Notes under the pieces: generated by a model | The model's database searches: none | Seen by the model: the letters and a program-made list of their open reading frames with translations, nothing else | Told to the model about the DNA's origin: nothing | Shown here: positions 8,028 to 15,273 of the stretch, in pieces | How positions within the stretch are numbered: the stretch's first letter is position 1 | How the letters are laid out: the number at the start of each line of letters is the position of its first letter | DNA from: Affinundibacterium amnicola | GTDB lineage: Bacteria > Pseudomonadota > Gammaproteobacteria > Burkholderiales > Burkholderiaceae_D | Direction of reading: 5' to 3' | Assembly: GCF_014284275.1 (NCBI RefSeq) | Contig: NZ_JACOFU010000013.1 | Span: 1 to 35,729 of the forward strand | Length of the DNA: 35,729 nucleotides | Translations under genes and position numbers: made by a program

Positions 8028-10343
8028 TTAGAAGCTATACGTCAGAGTAGCGCGTACCGATCTGCCATTGACTGATCGTGCTGCGTGACCATCGCCTTCC
8101 ACTTCGGTATAGCCGATTGCGTTGAACAGATTATTCGCATTCAGAGACGCCTTCAAACGCTCATTGATTTGATAATTAACAAAAGCGTTCACGACCTTAA
8201 ATCCCGGCATCGTAATCGTGTTGTTATCATCGCCCCATGATTTGGAGGTACCGATCACACTCGCACCAAGCACCAGATCACCAGCAGTCCAAGTTGGCGT
8301 CAATTGATAAACCGTACGTGCCTGACGGCGCGGTGTTTTGCCGATTACGGATTTGTCATTGGCATTCACAATTTCTGCATTGGTAAACGTCGCGCCACCA
8401 CTCAAACTAAATGCACCCATGCGATAGCTTGCTTCAATTTCAGTGCCCTTCGCGTCGTAGCTATTGGCAGTGAATTTCTGTGTGGTTGCTTCGAAATTCG
8501 ACTCGTCGGTTTTCGCTTGGAAGAATGTGACAAAGCTATTGAATCCACCGGATTTCCATTTAAAGCCAGCCTCAGTCTGCTTCACAATATTCGTGCTAAT
8601 CGGCACAGAGCCATCGAGCGGATTGCCAAACATGATGCGATCTGCATTGAATGCGATACCCTCACTAGTGCGAGCGAAGAACGCCAGATTTTTATCGAAG
8701 CTGTAATTCACGCCGGCTGAGTACGATGTGTGATTCACTGAGTAATCGATGGTCTTAGAATTCTTTTGCTGATAGCTTTGGTTGACCGCTTGATTGTAAG
8801 TACCAGAGGCATCTTGGCTATCACGTCGGATGCTAGCGTCCACATTCCAATCGCCGCTTTCATATCCTAGTGTTGCATACGGTGAAGTCGTTTTGTATTG
8901 CGCATCAATTGCACGGTTACAGCAACCACCCCAGACATCCGTACCCTGTGCTAACAAACCAGATGTACCAGCAATCGTCGCTGCCGAATTTAACAAAGCA
9001 GGCTTGTCACCGCTCGCTTGCAGCAAGTAATGATTGAAGTTCCATGTGAGTGAAACATTTTGCAAAGAGGTGAACAAGCCGCCCGTGAACGCCAGCTTAC
9101 CATCACCCATTTGAAAACTATTTGACACACGCAGATCATTGGCTGTACTTCCCAAATCGTCGATCGACGTATTGAAGACCGCAGCAGTCACCGCAGCACC
9201 CGTGTATGCTTTACCAGTATTTGGCCCGGTAGCGTAGCTCATGTTCTTTTGTAGATTACCATTATCAGCGGGGAAGATGGAAATGAAGCGTCCGCTATTG
9301 CTCGACTTACGGAATTTTTCATCCAGCTTCCAACCTTGGCCTATATTGAATGATGCTTCGGCGCCGAAAGCATTATTTTTGACCTGCAAACCATCATTGA
9401 TGTTGGTAGCGATACGTTGATTATTTTTGTCGAGGACAATATCTTTGACCCAGTATGGCGAATAGAAACTAGCAGTACGTGGATCAATGCCTGGTAATTC
9501 GCTAATCACACCATTCGTGGTTTTCACTGGCACCGGCATATTCATCGGCGTTTTATCATCCAGATGTTTAAAGCTCAAACGCACATAACCTTGATCTAAC
9601 TCGTGGGTAATATTTGCGCGCAATTGTCCGCCATCTTCTGCGGTCACACCTGCTGGGCGAGAACTATCACCAATACGATAATGTCCACCGATGAAGAAAC
9701 GGGTTTTTTCAGAGATCGCAGCACCATAGTCGAAGTCATAGCGCGTTTGATTAAAATCCAATCCTTTGGTGAGGCCAATGCTGCCGCCTTTTTCTTTACC
9801 GTTACGTGTAATGAAATTGATGATGCCACCAGGCGCATTGGTCGCCAGAGTCGATGCAGAACCGCCGCGAACAACTTCCAAATGACTCAAGCCACCATCG
9901 GCGCGCAAATACATATCAGGCGTAACGAAAGCGATATCGCCGAACTGCAATACTGGCAAACCATCTTCCTGAAACTGCACATAACGCGCACCACCAGCCG
10001 ACACTGGCACACCACGTACGGTCAAGTTTGCGTTGCCCTCCCCCCCGGAAGATTCAGCGCGTACACCTGGAATAGAACGTAAGATTTCTGCCGCATTGGT
10101 TGGCGATGATTGCATGATCTGATCAGATTCCAATGTACTCACCGACACACTGGCCTTCATTTTGGATTTACCGATAGGCGTTCCGGTAACCACCACCGTT
10201 TCCAAATTTAAACCATCTTTGTCTTTTACTGGCGCAGCTGTCTGCGCCTGTGCGCTTGCCATCGCCATCGCGGTCACTGCCAACGATACGGCAATGGTCA
10301 TCTGATTCAATTTACTGGTCATTTCTTGTGTTAAAGCGCGCAT
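8028..10343 (-). CDS. TonB-dependent outer-membrane receptor, probably for sucrose (SuxA-like)
   Basis: The 771-residue receptor begins with a Sec signal (Ala-rich hydrophobic stretch ending ASAQAQ near residue 34), then a TonB-box-like LETVVVTG, and a plug domain with the usual motifs (IPGVRAE, LTVRGV, LEVVRGGSASTL, APGGIINFITRNG). A 22-strand type barrel follows and ends in aromatic Phe (ATLTYSF). It would import an oligosaccharide across the outer membrane using TonB energy. The start at 10343 has AAGGAG 7 nt upstream; the earlier in-frame codon is TTG. It is the first gene after the operator region and lies directly upstream of amylosucrase, which points to sucrose. Substrate is inferred from context only. 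Confidence 0.9.
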   Translation of the reverse strand: MRALTQEMTSKLNQMTIAVSLAVTAMAMASAQAQTAAPVKDKDGLNLETVVVTGTPIGKSKMKASVSVSTLESDQIMQSSPTNAAEILRSIPGVRAESSGGEGNANLTVRGVPVSAGGARYVQFQEDGLPVLQFGDIAFVTPDMYLRADGGLSHLEVVRGGSASTLATNAPGGIINFITRNGKEKGGSIGLTKGLDFNQTRYDFDYGAAISEKTRFFIGGHYRIGDSSRPAGVTAEDGGQLRANITHELDQGYVRLSFKHLDDKTPMNMPVPVKTTNGVISELPGIDPRTASFYSPYWVKDIVLDKNNQRIATNINDGLQVKNNAFGAEASFNIGQGWKLDEKFRKSSNSGRFISIFPADNGNLQKNMSYATGPNTGKAYTGAAVTAAVFNTSIDDLGSTANDLRVSNSFQMGDGKLAFTGGLFTSLQNVSLTWNFNHYLLQASGDKPALLNSAATIAGTSGLLAQGTDVWGGCCNRAIDAQYKTTSPYATLGYESGDWNVDASIRRDSQDASGTYNQAVNQSYQQKNSKTIDYSVNHTSYSAGVNYSFDKNLAFFARTSEGIAFNADRIMFGNPLDGSVPISTNIVKQTEAGFKWKSGGFNSFVTFFQAKTDESNFEATTQKFTANSYDAKGTEIEASYRMGAFSLSGGATFTNAEIVNANDKSVIGKTPRRQARTVYQLTPTWTAGDLVLGASVIGTSKSWGDDNNTITMPGFKVVNAFVNYQINERLKASLNANNLFNAIGYTEVEGDGHAARSVNGRSVRATLTYSF

Positions 10344-10457
10344 CTTAGTCTCCTTGGTGTTCAATTGAACGCTTCATGCTCAATACATGAAGCGATATTC
10401 GTGTCAGTAAGAACTCGTTTGCAAGCACTTTTGGCACTTGACCATCCAGCTATGTCA

Positions 10458-10490
10458 GCTCAGGTTTAACTCAGGCTTAGCTCAGGTATG
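10458..10490. repeat. Three tandem 11-bp repeats in the receptor 5' leader
   Basis: GCTCAGGTTTA, ACTCAGGCTTA and GCTCAGGTATG follow each other without gaps and share CTCAGG. The 11-bp period is about one helical turn. They lie downstream of the predicted start site, so they may act as DNA sites for a further regulator or in the 5' UTR. Confidence 0.6.
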
Positions 10491-10555
10491 GCATCGTAAT
10501 TTCAGATCGTGGTGCAATTGAAAGACGATTACAGTTTTTCTTTACCGATGGTCGA

Positions 10556-10584
10556 ATTATGTGTCGCAAAAATAGTTTATGCAA
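10556..10584 (-). promoter_or_regulatory. Predicted sigma70 promoter of the receptor operon
   Basis: On the minus strand, TTGCAT (10584-10579) is followed after 17 bp by CATAAT (10561-10556), a 5/6 match to the -10 consensus. The -35 lies inside the palindromic operator, so repressor binding would block RNA polymerase. The predicted leader is about 205 nt. Confidence 0.5.
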
Positions 10585-10603
10585 TCGATTGCATAAACTA
10601 TTT
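10570..10603. promoter_or_regulatory. 34-bp perfect palindrome: operator O1 for the LacI-type regulator
   Basis: The sequence is a perfect palindrome centred between 10586 and 10587, with core TGCAATCGATTGCA. A symmetric core around CG with TGCAA/TTGCA half-sites is typical of LacI/GalR-family operators, and a member of that family is encoded next door. It overlaps the predicted -35 of the receptor promoter. Confidence 0.8.
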
Positions 10604-10810
10604 ATTGTGCAAAGCAACAATAAGAAATAGGTGGACTGCTCGCTTAAATCATCAAAAAATTGACGATTAAATGAGAATTTCTTCCTTAAAAATCATCAAC
10701 ATAAGAAAAAAAGGTGGCATCTCTAGATTTTGAATACGCACTACTATGATGCAACGCAATAAAAATAGCTTCGTGCAAAATGCTTTGAGAAAATTCATGT
10801 TGCAAATTTG

Positions 10811-10828
10811 ATGCAAACGATTGCAAAT
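10811..10828. promoter_or_regulatory. Second operator-like site O2
   Basis: TGCAAACGATTGCA (10812-10825) matches the O1 core at 13 of 14 positions. Its centre is 232 bp from that of O1, close to 22 helical turns, which would suit repression by DNA looping. Confidence 0.55.
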
Positions 10829-10916
10829 AAACCTAAGTTTTCTTTAATCTGCAAAAAAAAGGCGGTAACTTCTTTAGCGCAACTTCTTGAGCGCAAATAG
10901 AGGAACTCAGAGGAAT

Positions 10917-11984
10917 TTAGATTGCGCTAGATTGACGAGCGACGAGTTCAGTCGACAGTAACACTGGCGGAAGCACCTGCCCTTCGGCCATCGCCAATAC
11001 GGTAGAAACCAATGCTTCACCAGCAGCAACCAAGGGCTGACGAATGGTGCTTAAAGGAGGGTGAAAATAACGCGCCAACTCAATATCGTCGTAACCAACC
11101 ACTGCGACATCATGCGGTGTCACGAAGCCTCGTTCACGGAAAGAATTAATTGCCGTCATCGCCAATAAATCACTACAGGCAAACAAGGCATCAAAACGCA
11201 AATCACGTGCCAGTAGTTCCGCAACCGCCGCACGCCCCCCCTCCTCTGTAAAAACTGCAGGCAATACCAAGTCTGGATCGAAGGGAATTTGGTACTGTTG
11301 TAACGCCTTCTGGTAGCCTTGAAAACGATCAGCGACTTCAGGCAACTGGGTATCACCAAAAAAAGCGATGCGCCGACGCTGATTCCTCAAGAGATGTTCG
11401 GTCGCTAAAAATCCACCAGCAACATTATCACTACCCACTGTCACATACAGTTGCTGAGGAATTTGTGCACCCCACACGACAATGGGCACACGCCTTGCGG
11501 CCATTTGATTGAGTTGATCATGGTGCCGCCATTGACCGATCAAAATCACCCCAATAGCGCGCCCAGTATCAAATAACTGCGCCGCCGCGTCCAACTCTTC
11601 TGCATCAACGCGGGTCAAGAGCATATCAAAGCCTTTCGCTGTCAAAGCATCGGCAATACTGCCTAAGATACTCAGGAAGAAAGGATCAGACAAATGCTGA
11701 CGCGAAGTGCTATCAAAAGGCACCACCACCGCCACCGTACGATTTTGTTTCAAACGCAGATTTTGCGCACCGACATTGATCGAATAATTCAAAGACTTAG
11801 CCAACTGTTCGATGCGATTTCTGGTTTCTTCGTTGATCAACGGACTTTTATTTAAAGCACGCGACACGGTCGAAGTCGATACACCTGCCAAGCGCGCAAT
11901 ATCCGCCATTTGCAGGCGTTTTTGCTCAGAAGCTGACACAGTTTGGGAAGGGGCTGAAGTAGTTGAAACCGGCGACTTGCTCAT
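10917..11984 (-). CDS. LacI/GalR-family transcriptional regulator (SuxR-like)
   Basis: The 355-residue protein has a LacI-type helix-turn-helix at about residues 26-50 (MADIARLAGVSTSTVSRALNKS), a hinge helix, and a periplasmic-binding-protein-like effector domain (AVVVPF, DALFACSDLLAMTAINSFRERG, VAVVGYDDIELARYFHPPLSTI). It carries an unusual 25-residue Ser/Thr-rich extension before the HTH. The Shine-Dalgarno is poor, so the start could be at Met26 instead. It probably represses the sugar operon through the TGCAATCGATTGCA palindrome and is released by sucrose or a sugar phosphate. No copy of that operator was found upstream of its own gene, so autoregulation is not indicated. Confidence 0.9.
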   Translation of the reverse strand: MSKSPVSTTSAPSQTVSASEQKRLQMADIARLAGVSTSTVSRALNKSPLINEETRNRIEQLAKSLNYSINVGAQNLRLKQNRTVAVVVPFDSTSRQHLSDPFFLSILGSIADALTAKGFDMLLTRVDAEELDAAAQLFDTGRAIGVILIGQWRHHDQLNQMAARRVPIVVWGAQIPQQLYVTVGSDNVAGGFLATEHLLRNQRRRIAFFGDTQLPEVADRFQGYQKALQQYQIPFDPDLVLPAVFTEEGGRAAVAELLARDLRFDALFACSDLLAMTAINSFRERGFVTPHDVAVVGYDDIELARYFHPPLSTIRQPLVAAGEALVSTVLAMAEGQVLPPVLLSTELVARQSSAI

Positions 11985-12118
11985 TGACTGATTGCTTGAA
12001 TTAAGAATTCGTCAAAAGTATCACAGAATTCATCATCACCGCTATGAAAAACAATCAGCATACAGCACGTCTGATAGCAATCACGCGAGAGGCTAGGACA
12101 CGGAACAGAAAAATAGGC

Positions 12119-12153
12119 AAAAAAAAGACCCAGCCTAAGCTGAGTCTTTTTTT
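12119..12153 (-). terminator. Intrinsic terminator of the tRNA-Lys unit
   Basis: On the minus strand GACTCAGC pairs with GCTGGGTC (one G-U) around a 4-nt loop, extended by A/T arms and followed by a run of T. It lies 5 nt past the second tRNA gene. The G-U wobble exists only in this orientation, which supports the strand. Confidence 0.85.
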
Positions 12154-12157
12154 GTTT

Positions 12158-12233
12158 TGGTAGGCCGTGCGGGATTCGAACCTGCGACCAACGGATTAAA
12201 AGTCCGCTGCTCTACCAGCTGAGCTAACGACCC
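12158..12233 (-). tRNA. tRNA-Lys (UUU), second copy
   Basis: This is a 76-nt cloverleaf with encoded CCA. The anticodon loop carries CTTTTAA, giving anticodon UUU. The D arm (AGCTCAGCTGGTAGAGC) and T loop (GGTTCGAATCC) are canonical. The acceptor stem ends in a G1-U72 wobble. It is identical to the copy at 12334-12409. Confidence 0.97.
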
Positions 12234-12294
12234 AAAACTTGCTGCGTTTTACCGAAATTTTCCAAACTACGACACGAAATATCCGGTAAATGAA

Positions 12295-12322
12295 AAGGAC
12301 TTAGATTTACACCTAAGTCCTT
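12295..12322 (-). other. Hairpin between the two tRNA-Lys genes
   Basis: AAGGACTTAG and CTAAGTCCTT form a perfect 10-bp stem with an 8-nt loop, starting 11 nt after the first tRNA. On the minus strand TTTTCATTT follows. It could be a leaky terminator or a structure guiding tRNA 3'-end processing. Confidence 0.55.
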
Positions 12323-12333
12323 CACTGTATTCG

Positions 12334-12409
12334 TGGTAGGCCGTGCGGGATTCGAACCTGCGACCAACGGATTAAAAGTCCGCTGCTCTACCAGCTGAGC
12401 TAACGACCC
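12334..12409 (-). tRNA. tRNA-Lys (UUU), first copy
   Basis: It has the same 76-nt sequence as the downstream copy: anticodon UUU, canonical D and T arms, encoded CCA. It starts about 11 nt after a consensus promoter and is followed by a 100-nt spacer and the second copy. In E. coli a tRNA-Lys cluster also follows the tol-pal-ybgF operon, so this adjacency appears conserved. Confidence 0.97.
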
Positions 12410-12420
12410 GAAAGAACGAG

Positions 12421-12449
12421 ATTATAGGGCGATTCCGTCATCCTGTCAA
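12421..12449 (-). promoter_or_regulatory. Full-consensus sigma70 promoter for the tRNA-Lys genes
   Basis: On the minus strand TTGACA (12449-12444) and TATAAT (12426-12421) are separated by exactly 17 bp. Transcription would begin about 5 nt before the first tRNA. It lies in the short gap after the cpoB stop codon. Confidence 0.9.
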
Positions 12450-12462
12450 TTGCAGCACGGGA

Positions 12463-13224
12463 TTATTTTGTGGAAGCCAAACGGCTCTTCGCGGCTTGCG
12501 CAGCTTCAGTTCCTGGGAACTTGGCGATCACGGCCTGCAAAGTTTTACGACTTTCCTTCTTGTCTTTTAACTCTAACTGACAAGCTGCAATATTCAACAT
12601 CGCGTCTGGCGCTTTGGCATTATCTGGATAGGTTTTTAATAGCTTATCCAGTGCTACGATCGTATTCTTGCAATCTCTTTGCGCATAATGCGAATTCCCT
12701 AACCAATATTGCGCCTGACTTGCAAATACTGAATCGGCATAATTTAAAGTAAAAGCAGTAAATGCAGAAGCAGCGTTTGCGTATTGACCGGCTTTATACA
12801 AGCTCATCGCCGCATCAAAACTACGCTGCTCGCTCTGCTCGATGGTGACCTGGCGGCCGTCCACAGTTAAGGTCTTTGGTTCTAAAGCACGTAGGCGCTT
12901 ATCTAAATCAACGTAGAAATCTTGCTGACGTTTCTGCAGATTAGCCAGATCATTGAGTAAGACCTCAATTTGTCCACGCAAAGTCGATATCTCCGCTTTG
13001 AGTTGTTCATTTTGATTATTCAACTCCAGCACACTAGTCTTATCCGCCTTATCATCCAAGCGCGCTTCCATTTTCGCGGTGAGGGCAGTAATTTTTGCAC
13101 GCAGGTCAAGGATCGCTTTACGCGCCTCTTCATCGTCAAACAATCCAGCAGAAGCAACTGCAGGCATTAACAAGCAGGCAAACACCAGCGCCTGCATTTT
13201 TTTACTCAAAACAGATACATTCAT
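12463..13224 (-). CDS. cpoB: Cell division coordinator CpoB (YbgF), Tol-Pal associated
   Basis: The 253-residue periplasmic protein has a Sec signal (cleavage near VASAG, residue 26), a heptad-rich coiled coil at about residues 32-115 that drives trimerisation in the family, and C-terminal TPR repeats (YKAGQYANAASAFTAF, AQYWLGNSHYAQRD, YPDNAKAPDAMLNIA). CpoB couples Tol-Pal-driven outer-membrane constriction to septal peptidoglycan synthesis. GAGG lies 6 nt before the start. A strong terminator separates it from pal, so it may depend on read-through or on a weak promoter of its own (TTGATA at 13284-13279, TTATAT at 13259-13254, 19-bp spacer). Confidence 0.93.
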   Translation of the reverse strand: MNVSVLSKKMQALVFACLLMPAVASAGLFDDEEARKAILDLRAKITALTAKMEARLDDKADKTSVLELNNQNEQLKAEISTLRGQIEVLLNDLANLQKRQQDFYVDLDKRLRALEPKTLTVDGRQVTIEQSEQRSFDAAMSLYKAGQYANAASAFTAFTLNYADSVFASQAQYWLGNSHYAQRDCKNTIVALDKLLKTYPDNAKAPDAMLNIAACQLELKDKKESRKTLQAVIAKFPGTEAAQAAKSRLASTK

Positions 13225-13299
13225 TTTGCTACCTCAATCAAAATACAGTAGAAATATAACCAAGTACCATCAAATATTTATCAATACGATAGAACCATA

Positions 13300-13340
13300 A
13301 AAAACGGACTTTGCAGTATGACACTGCAAAGTCCGTTTTT
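13300..13340 (-). terminator. Strong intrinsic terminator between pal and cpoB
   Basis: Positions 13300-13317 and 13323-13340 form a perfect 18-bp stem around a 5-nt loop, with GC-rich core ACGGACTTTGCAGT and flanking A and T tracts. The tracts make it terminator-like on both strands. It should sharply reduce cpoB transcription from upstream. Confidence 0.85.
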
Positions 13341-13352
13341 ACTTACCGCAAT

Positions 13353-13379
13353 AAAAAATAATTTTTAAAATTATTTTTT
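13353..13379. repeat. 27-bp AT-only inverted repeat after pal
   Basis: AAAAAATAATTTT (13353-13365) and AAAATTATTTTTT (13367-13379) are exact reverse complements around one T, immediately 3' of the pal stop codon. It may be an extra weak terminator or a 3'-end stabiliser. Confidence 0.5.
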
Positions 13380-13384
13380 ATGAA

Positions 13385-13912
13385 TTATTGATAAACGATG
13401 TCAGAACGACGATTTTCTGCCCATGACGCTTCATCGCTACCAGTTGCTTTTGGCTTCTCTTCGCCCAAAGAAACTGCTTCAACTTGCGCTTCAGAAACGC
13501 CTAACAATGCCAATGCTTTACGCACTGCTTCTGCACGTTTTTGACCCAAAGCGATATTGTATTCACGACCACCGCGTTCATCTGTATTACCTTGAACCAA
13601 GATCTTACGGCCTTTGTTTGCAACCAAATATTTCGCGTGTGCTTCAACTGTTGCTTTGAACTCTTCTTTTACAACATAGCTGTCATAGTCGAAATAGATA
13701 CTACGTTTAGCCAATGCGCCTTGTGTCAATGGATCAACTTCAGCAGCAACGACAGGCTTAACTTCACGTGTATCAGCTGGTTTAACTGGCTCTGGTTTAG
13801 CTTCAACGATTTTCGCTGGCTCTTCCAATTTTACTGGTGTGCTGCAAGCACTGATTAAGGCGATACTCGCCAACAAAACCGCAACGGTTTTAGATGCTGA
13901 TGTAAAACGCAT
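13385..13912 (-). CDS. pal: Peptidoglycan-associated lipoprotein Pal
   Basis: The 175-residue lipoprotein has signal peptide and lipobox LISAC with lipidated Cys23, then a Pro/Glu/Lys-rich linker (about 30-65) and an OmpA-like peptidoglycan-binding domain (YFDYDSYVV; NTDERGGREYNIALGQKRAEAV) that should bind diaminopimelate through its conserved Asp and Arg. It anchors the outer membrane to the cell wall and is the target of TolB. AGGAGA precedes the start. It lies 77 bp after tolB and is followed by a strong terminator. Confidence 0.97.
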   Translation of the reverse strand: MRFTSASKTVAVLLASIALISACSTPVKLEEPAKIVEAKPEPVKPADTREVKPVVAAEVDPLTQGALAKRSIYFDYDSYVVKEEFKATVEAHAKYLVANKGRKILVQGNTDERGGREYNIALGQKRAEAVRKALALLGVSEAQVEAVSLGEEKPKATGSDEASWAENRRSDIVYQ

Positions 13913-13989
13913 GAAACTCTCCTGTTAGAAATTTAAAAGCTAAAACAATACAAAACGCGAAATTGTACCCTAAAAACAGCAAAATTCCA

Positions 13990-15267
13990 CTATTTCATAA
14001 ATGGGCCCCAAGTTGGCTCACGTATTTCACCTGCTTGAATCGTCAGTTTTTGCTTCACTTTTGCATCTGTTGAAACAATACCAAGTGTACCGCGACGTCC
14101 GGTTTGTGTCGCATACAAAACATAACGTCCATTCGGTGCAAAACTTGGTGATTCGTCAGATTTGGTGTCTGAAAGTTTTAATTCTTGATTGCTATTCGCC
14201 AAATCCATTGCATAAACGTAATCACCACCATCACGACGCGAAATAAACACTAGGGTATTTCCGTCTGGCGAGATACGGGGGGAAATATTGTAAGTCCCTT
14301 TGAAAGTAATCCGTTTCACATCGTTACCATCGGCATTCATACGATAAATTTGAGGATTGCCACCGCGATCACTGACGAAATAGATATAGCGACCATCCGG
14401 TGAATAACGACCTTCGGTGTCGATACCGTTCGAATTACTCAAGCGTTGAGCGTCCGAACCATCGGCATTAATGGAATAAATTTGTGCAATCGCGCCCTTG
14501 GACAAAGTGACCAACAATTTATTCCCATCGGGTGACCATGAAGGTGAAGAATTATTACCCTTAAAATTTGCAACGGTACTACGCTGACCTGTCATTAAAT
14601 TCTGAATATAGACGATAGGCTTCTTTAATTCCATAGAAACGTAGGCGACCTTCATTCCGTCTGGTGACCAAATCGGCGAAATAATCGGCTCTTTCGAGGT
14701 CAAAGCAACTTGTACGCCCTCACCATCTGCGTCGGAAATTTCTAAACGATATTGATTGCCTGCCTTCGTAACATAGGCGATACGGGTCGAGAATACACCA
14801 GGAATTCCTGTCAACTTTTCATAAATATCGTCGGCAATTTTATGTGCAGTTAAGCGAATCTTAGGATTTGGCGTATCCATAGAAAAGCCTGACAGCATTT
14901 CATTTTTGAGCACATCGAATAACTTGTAACGCACATCGAAACGGCCTTCGCCTTTTTTCTGTACGCTCCCAACTACCAAGGCAGTGGCGCCGCGTGCTTT
15001 CCAGCTTTCAAAATCGATCGTTGCTGTTTCAGAGATCGCAGCACCAACTTCGATTAGTCGGAAATAACCACTACGATTCAAATCATCACGAATAATGGTA
15101 GAAACCAGTTGTGGAGACAGTTCTTCGTTCGCAAAAGCCGCCACGGCAATCGGAATCTGATTGGAACCCACGCCCGAAATTTCTACCCGCATTTGCGCCT
15201 GAGAAAAACTGCAAGCTAGTGTGATCACGCCCGCAATCAGGGCTTTGAATATCGAAGAATTTTTCAT
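13990..15267 (-). CDS. tolB: Tol-Pal system protein TolB
   Basis: The 425-residue periplasmic protein has a signal peptide (ending SFSQA near residue 24), an N-terminal alpha/beta domain, and a C-terminal six-bladed beta-propeller visible as repeated SPDG motifs ([66 protein letters not shown]). It binds Pal and is released by TolA. The codon before the ATG at 15267 is an in-frame TTG that would add one residue. The TolA stop codon lies 6 bp upstream, so translation is probably coupled. Confidence 0.97.
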   Translation of the reverse strand: MKNSSIFKALIAGVITLACSFSQAQMRVEISGVGSNQIPIAVAAFANEELSPQLVSTIIRDDLNRSGYFRLIEVGAAISETATIDFESWKARGATALVVGSVQKKGEGRFDVRYKLFDVLKNEMLSGFSMDTPNPKIRLTAHKIADDIYEKLTGIPGVFSTRIAYVTKAGNQYRLEISDADGEGVQVALTSKEPIISPIWSPDGMKVAYVSMELKKPIVYIQNLMTGQRSTVANFKGNNSSPSWSPDGNKLLVTLSKGAIAQIYSINADGSDAQRLSNSNGIDTEGRYSPDGRYIYFVSDRGGNPQIYRMNADGNDVKRITFKGTYNISPRISPDGNTLVFISRRDGGDYVYAMDLANSNQELKLSDTKSDESPSFAPNGRYVLYATQTGRRGTLGIVSTDAKVKQKLTIQAGEIREPTWGPFMK

Positions 15268-15273
15268 CAAATT

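Larger units (their letters stand above)
10365..10916. other. Regulatory intergenic region between LacI-type regulator and receptor
   Basis: This AT-rich stretch of about 550 bp has no credible ORF. It holds a 34-bp palindromic operator with an overlapping promoter (10556-10603), a second operator-like site (10811-10828), and three 11-bp repeats (10458-10490). In the remaining AT-rich sequence I see no clear terminator for the regulator gene. Confidence 0.7.

Noticed and set aside
10040..10046. Seven-C tracts in the receptor, regulator (11235-11241) and methyltransferase (2625-2631) genes as possible phase-variation sites
   Set aside because: All three reading frames are intact and tracts of seven are short for known slippage switches. 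There is no evidence of length variation in a single sequence.
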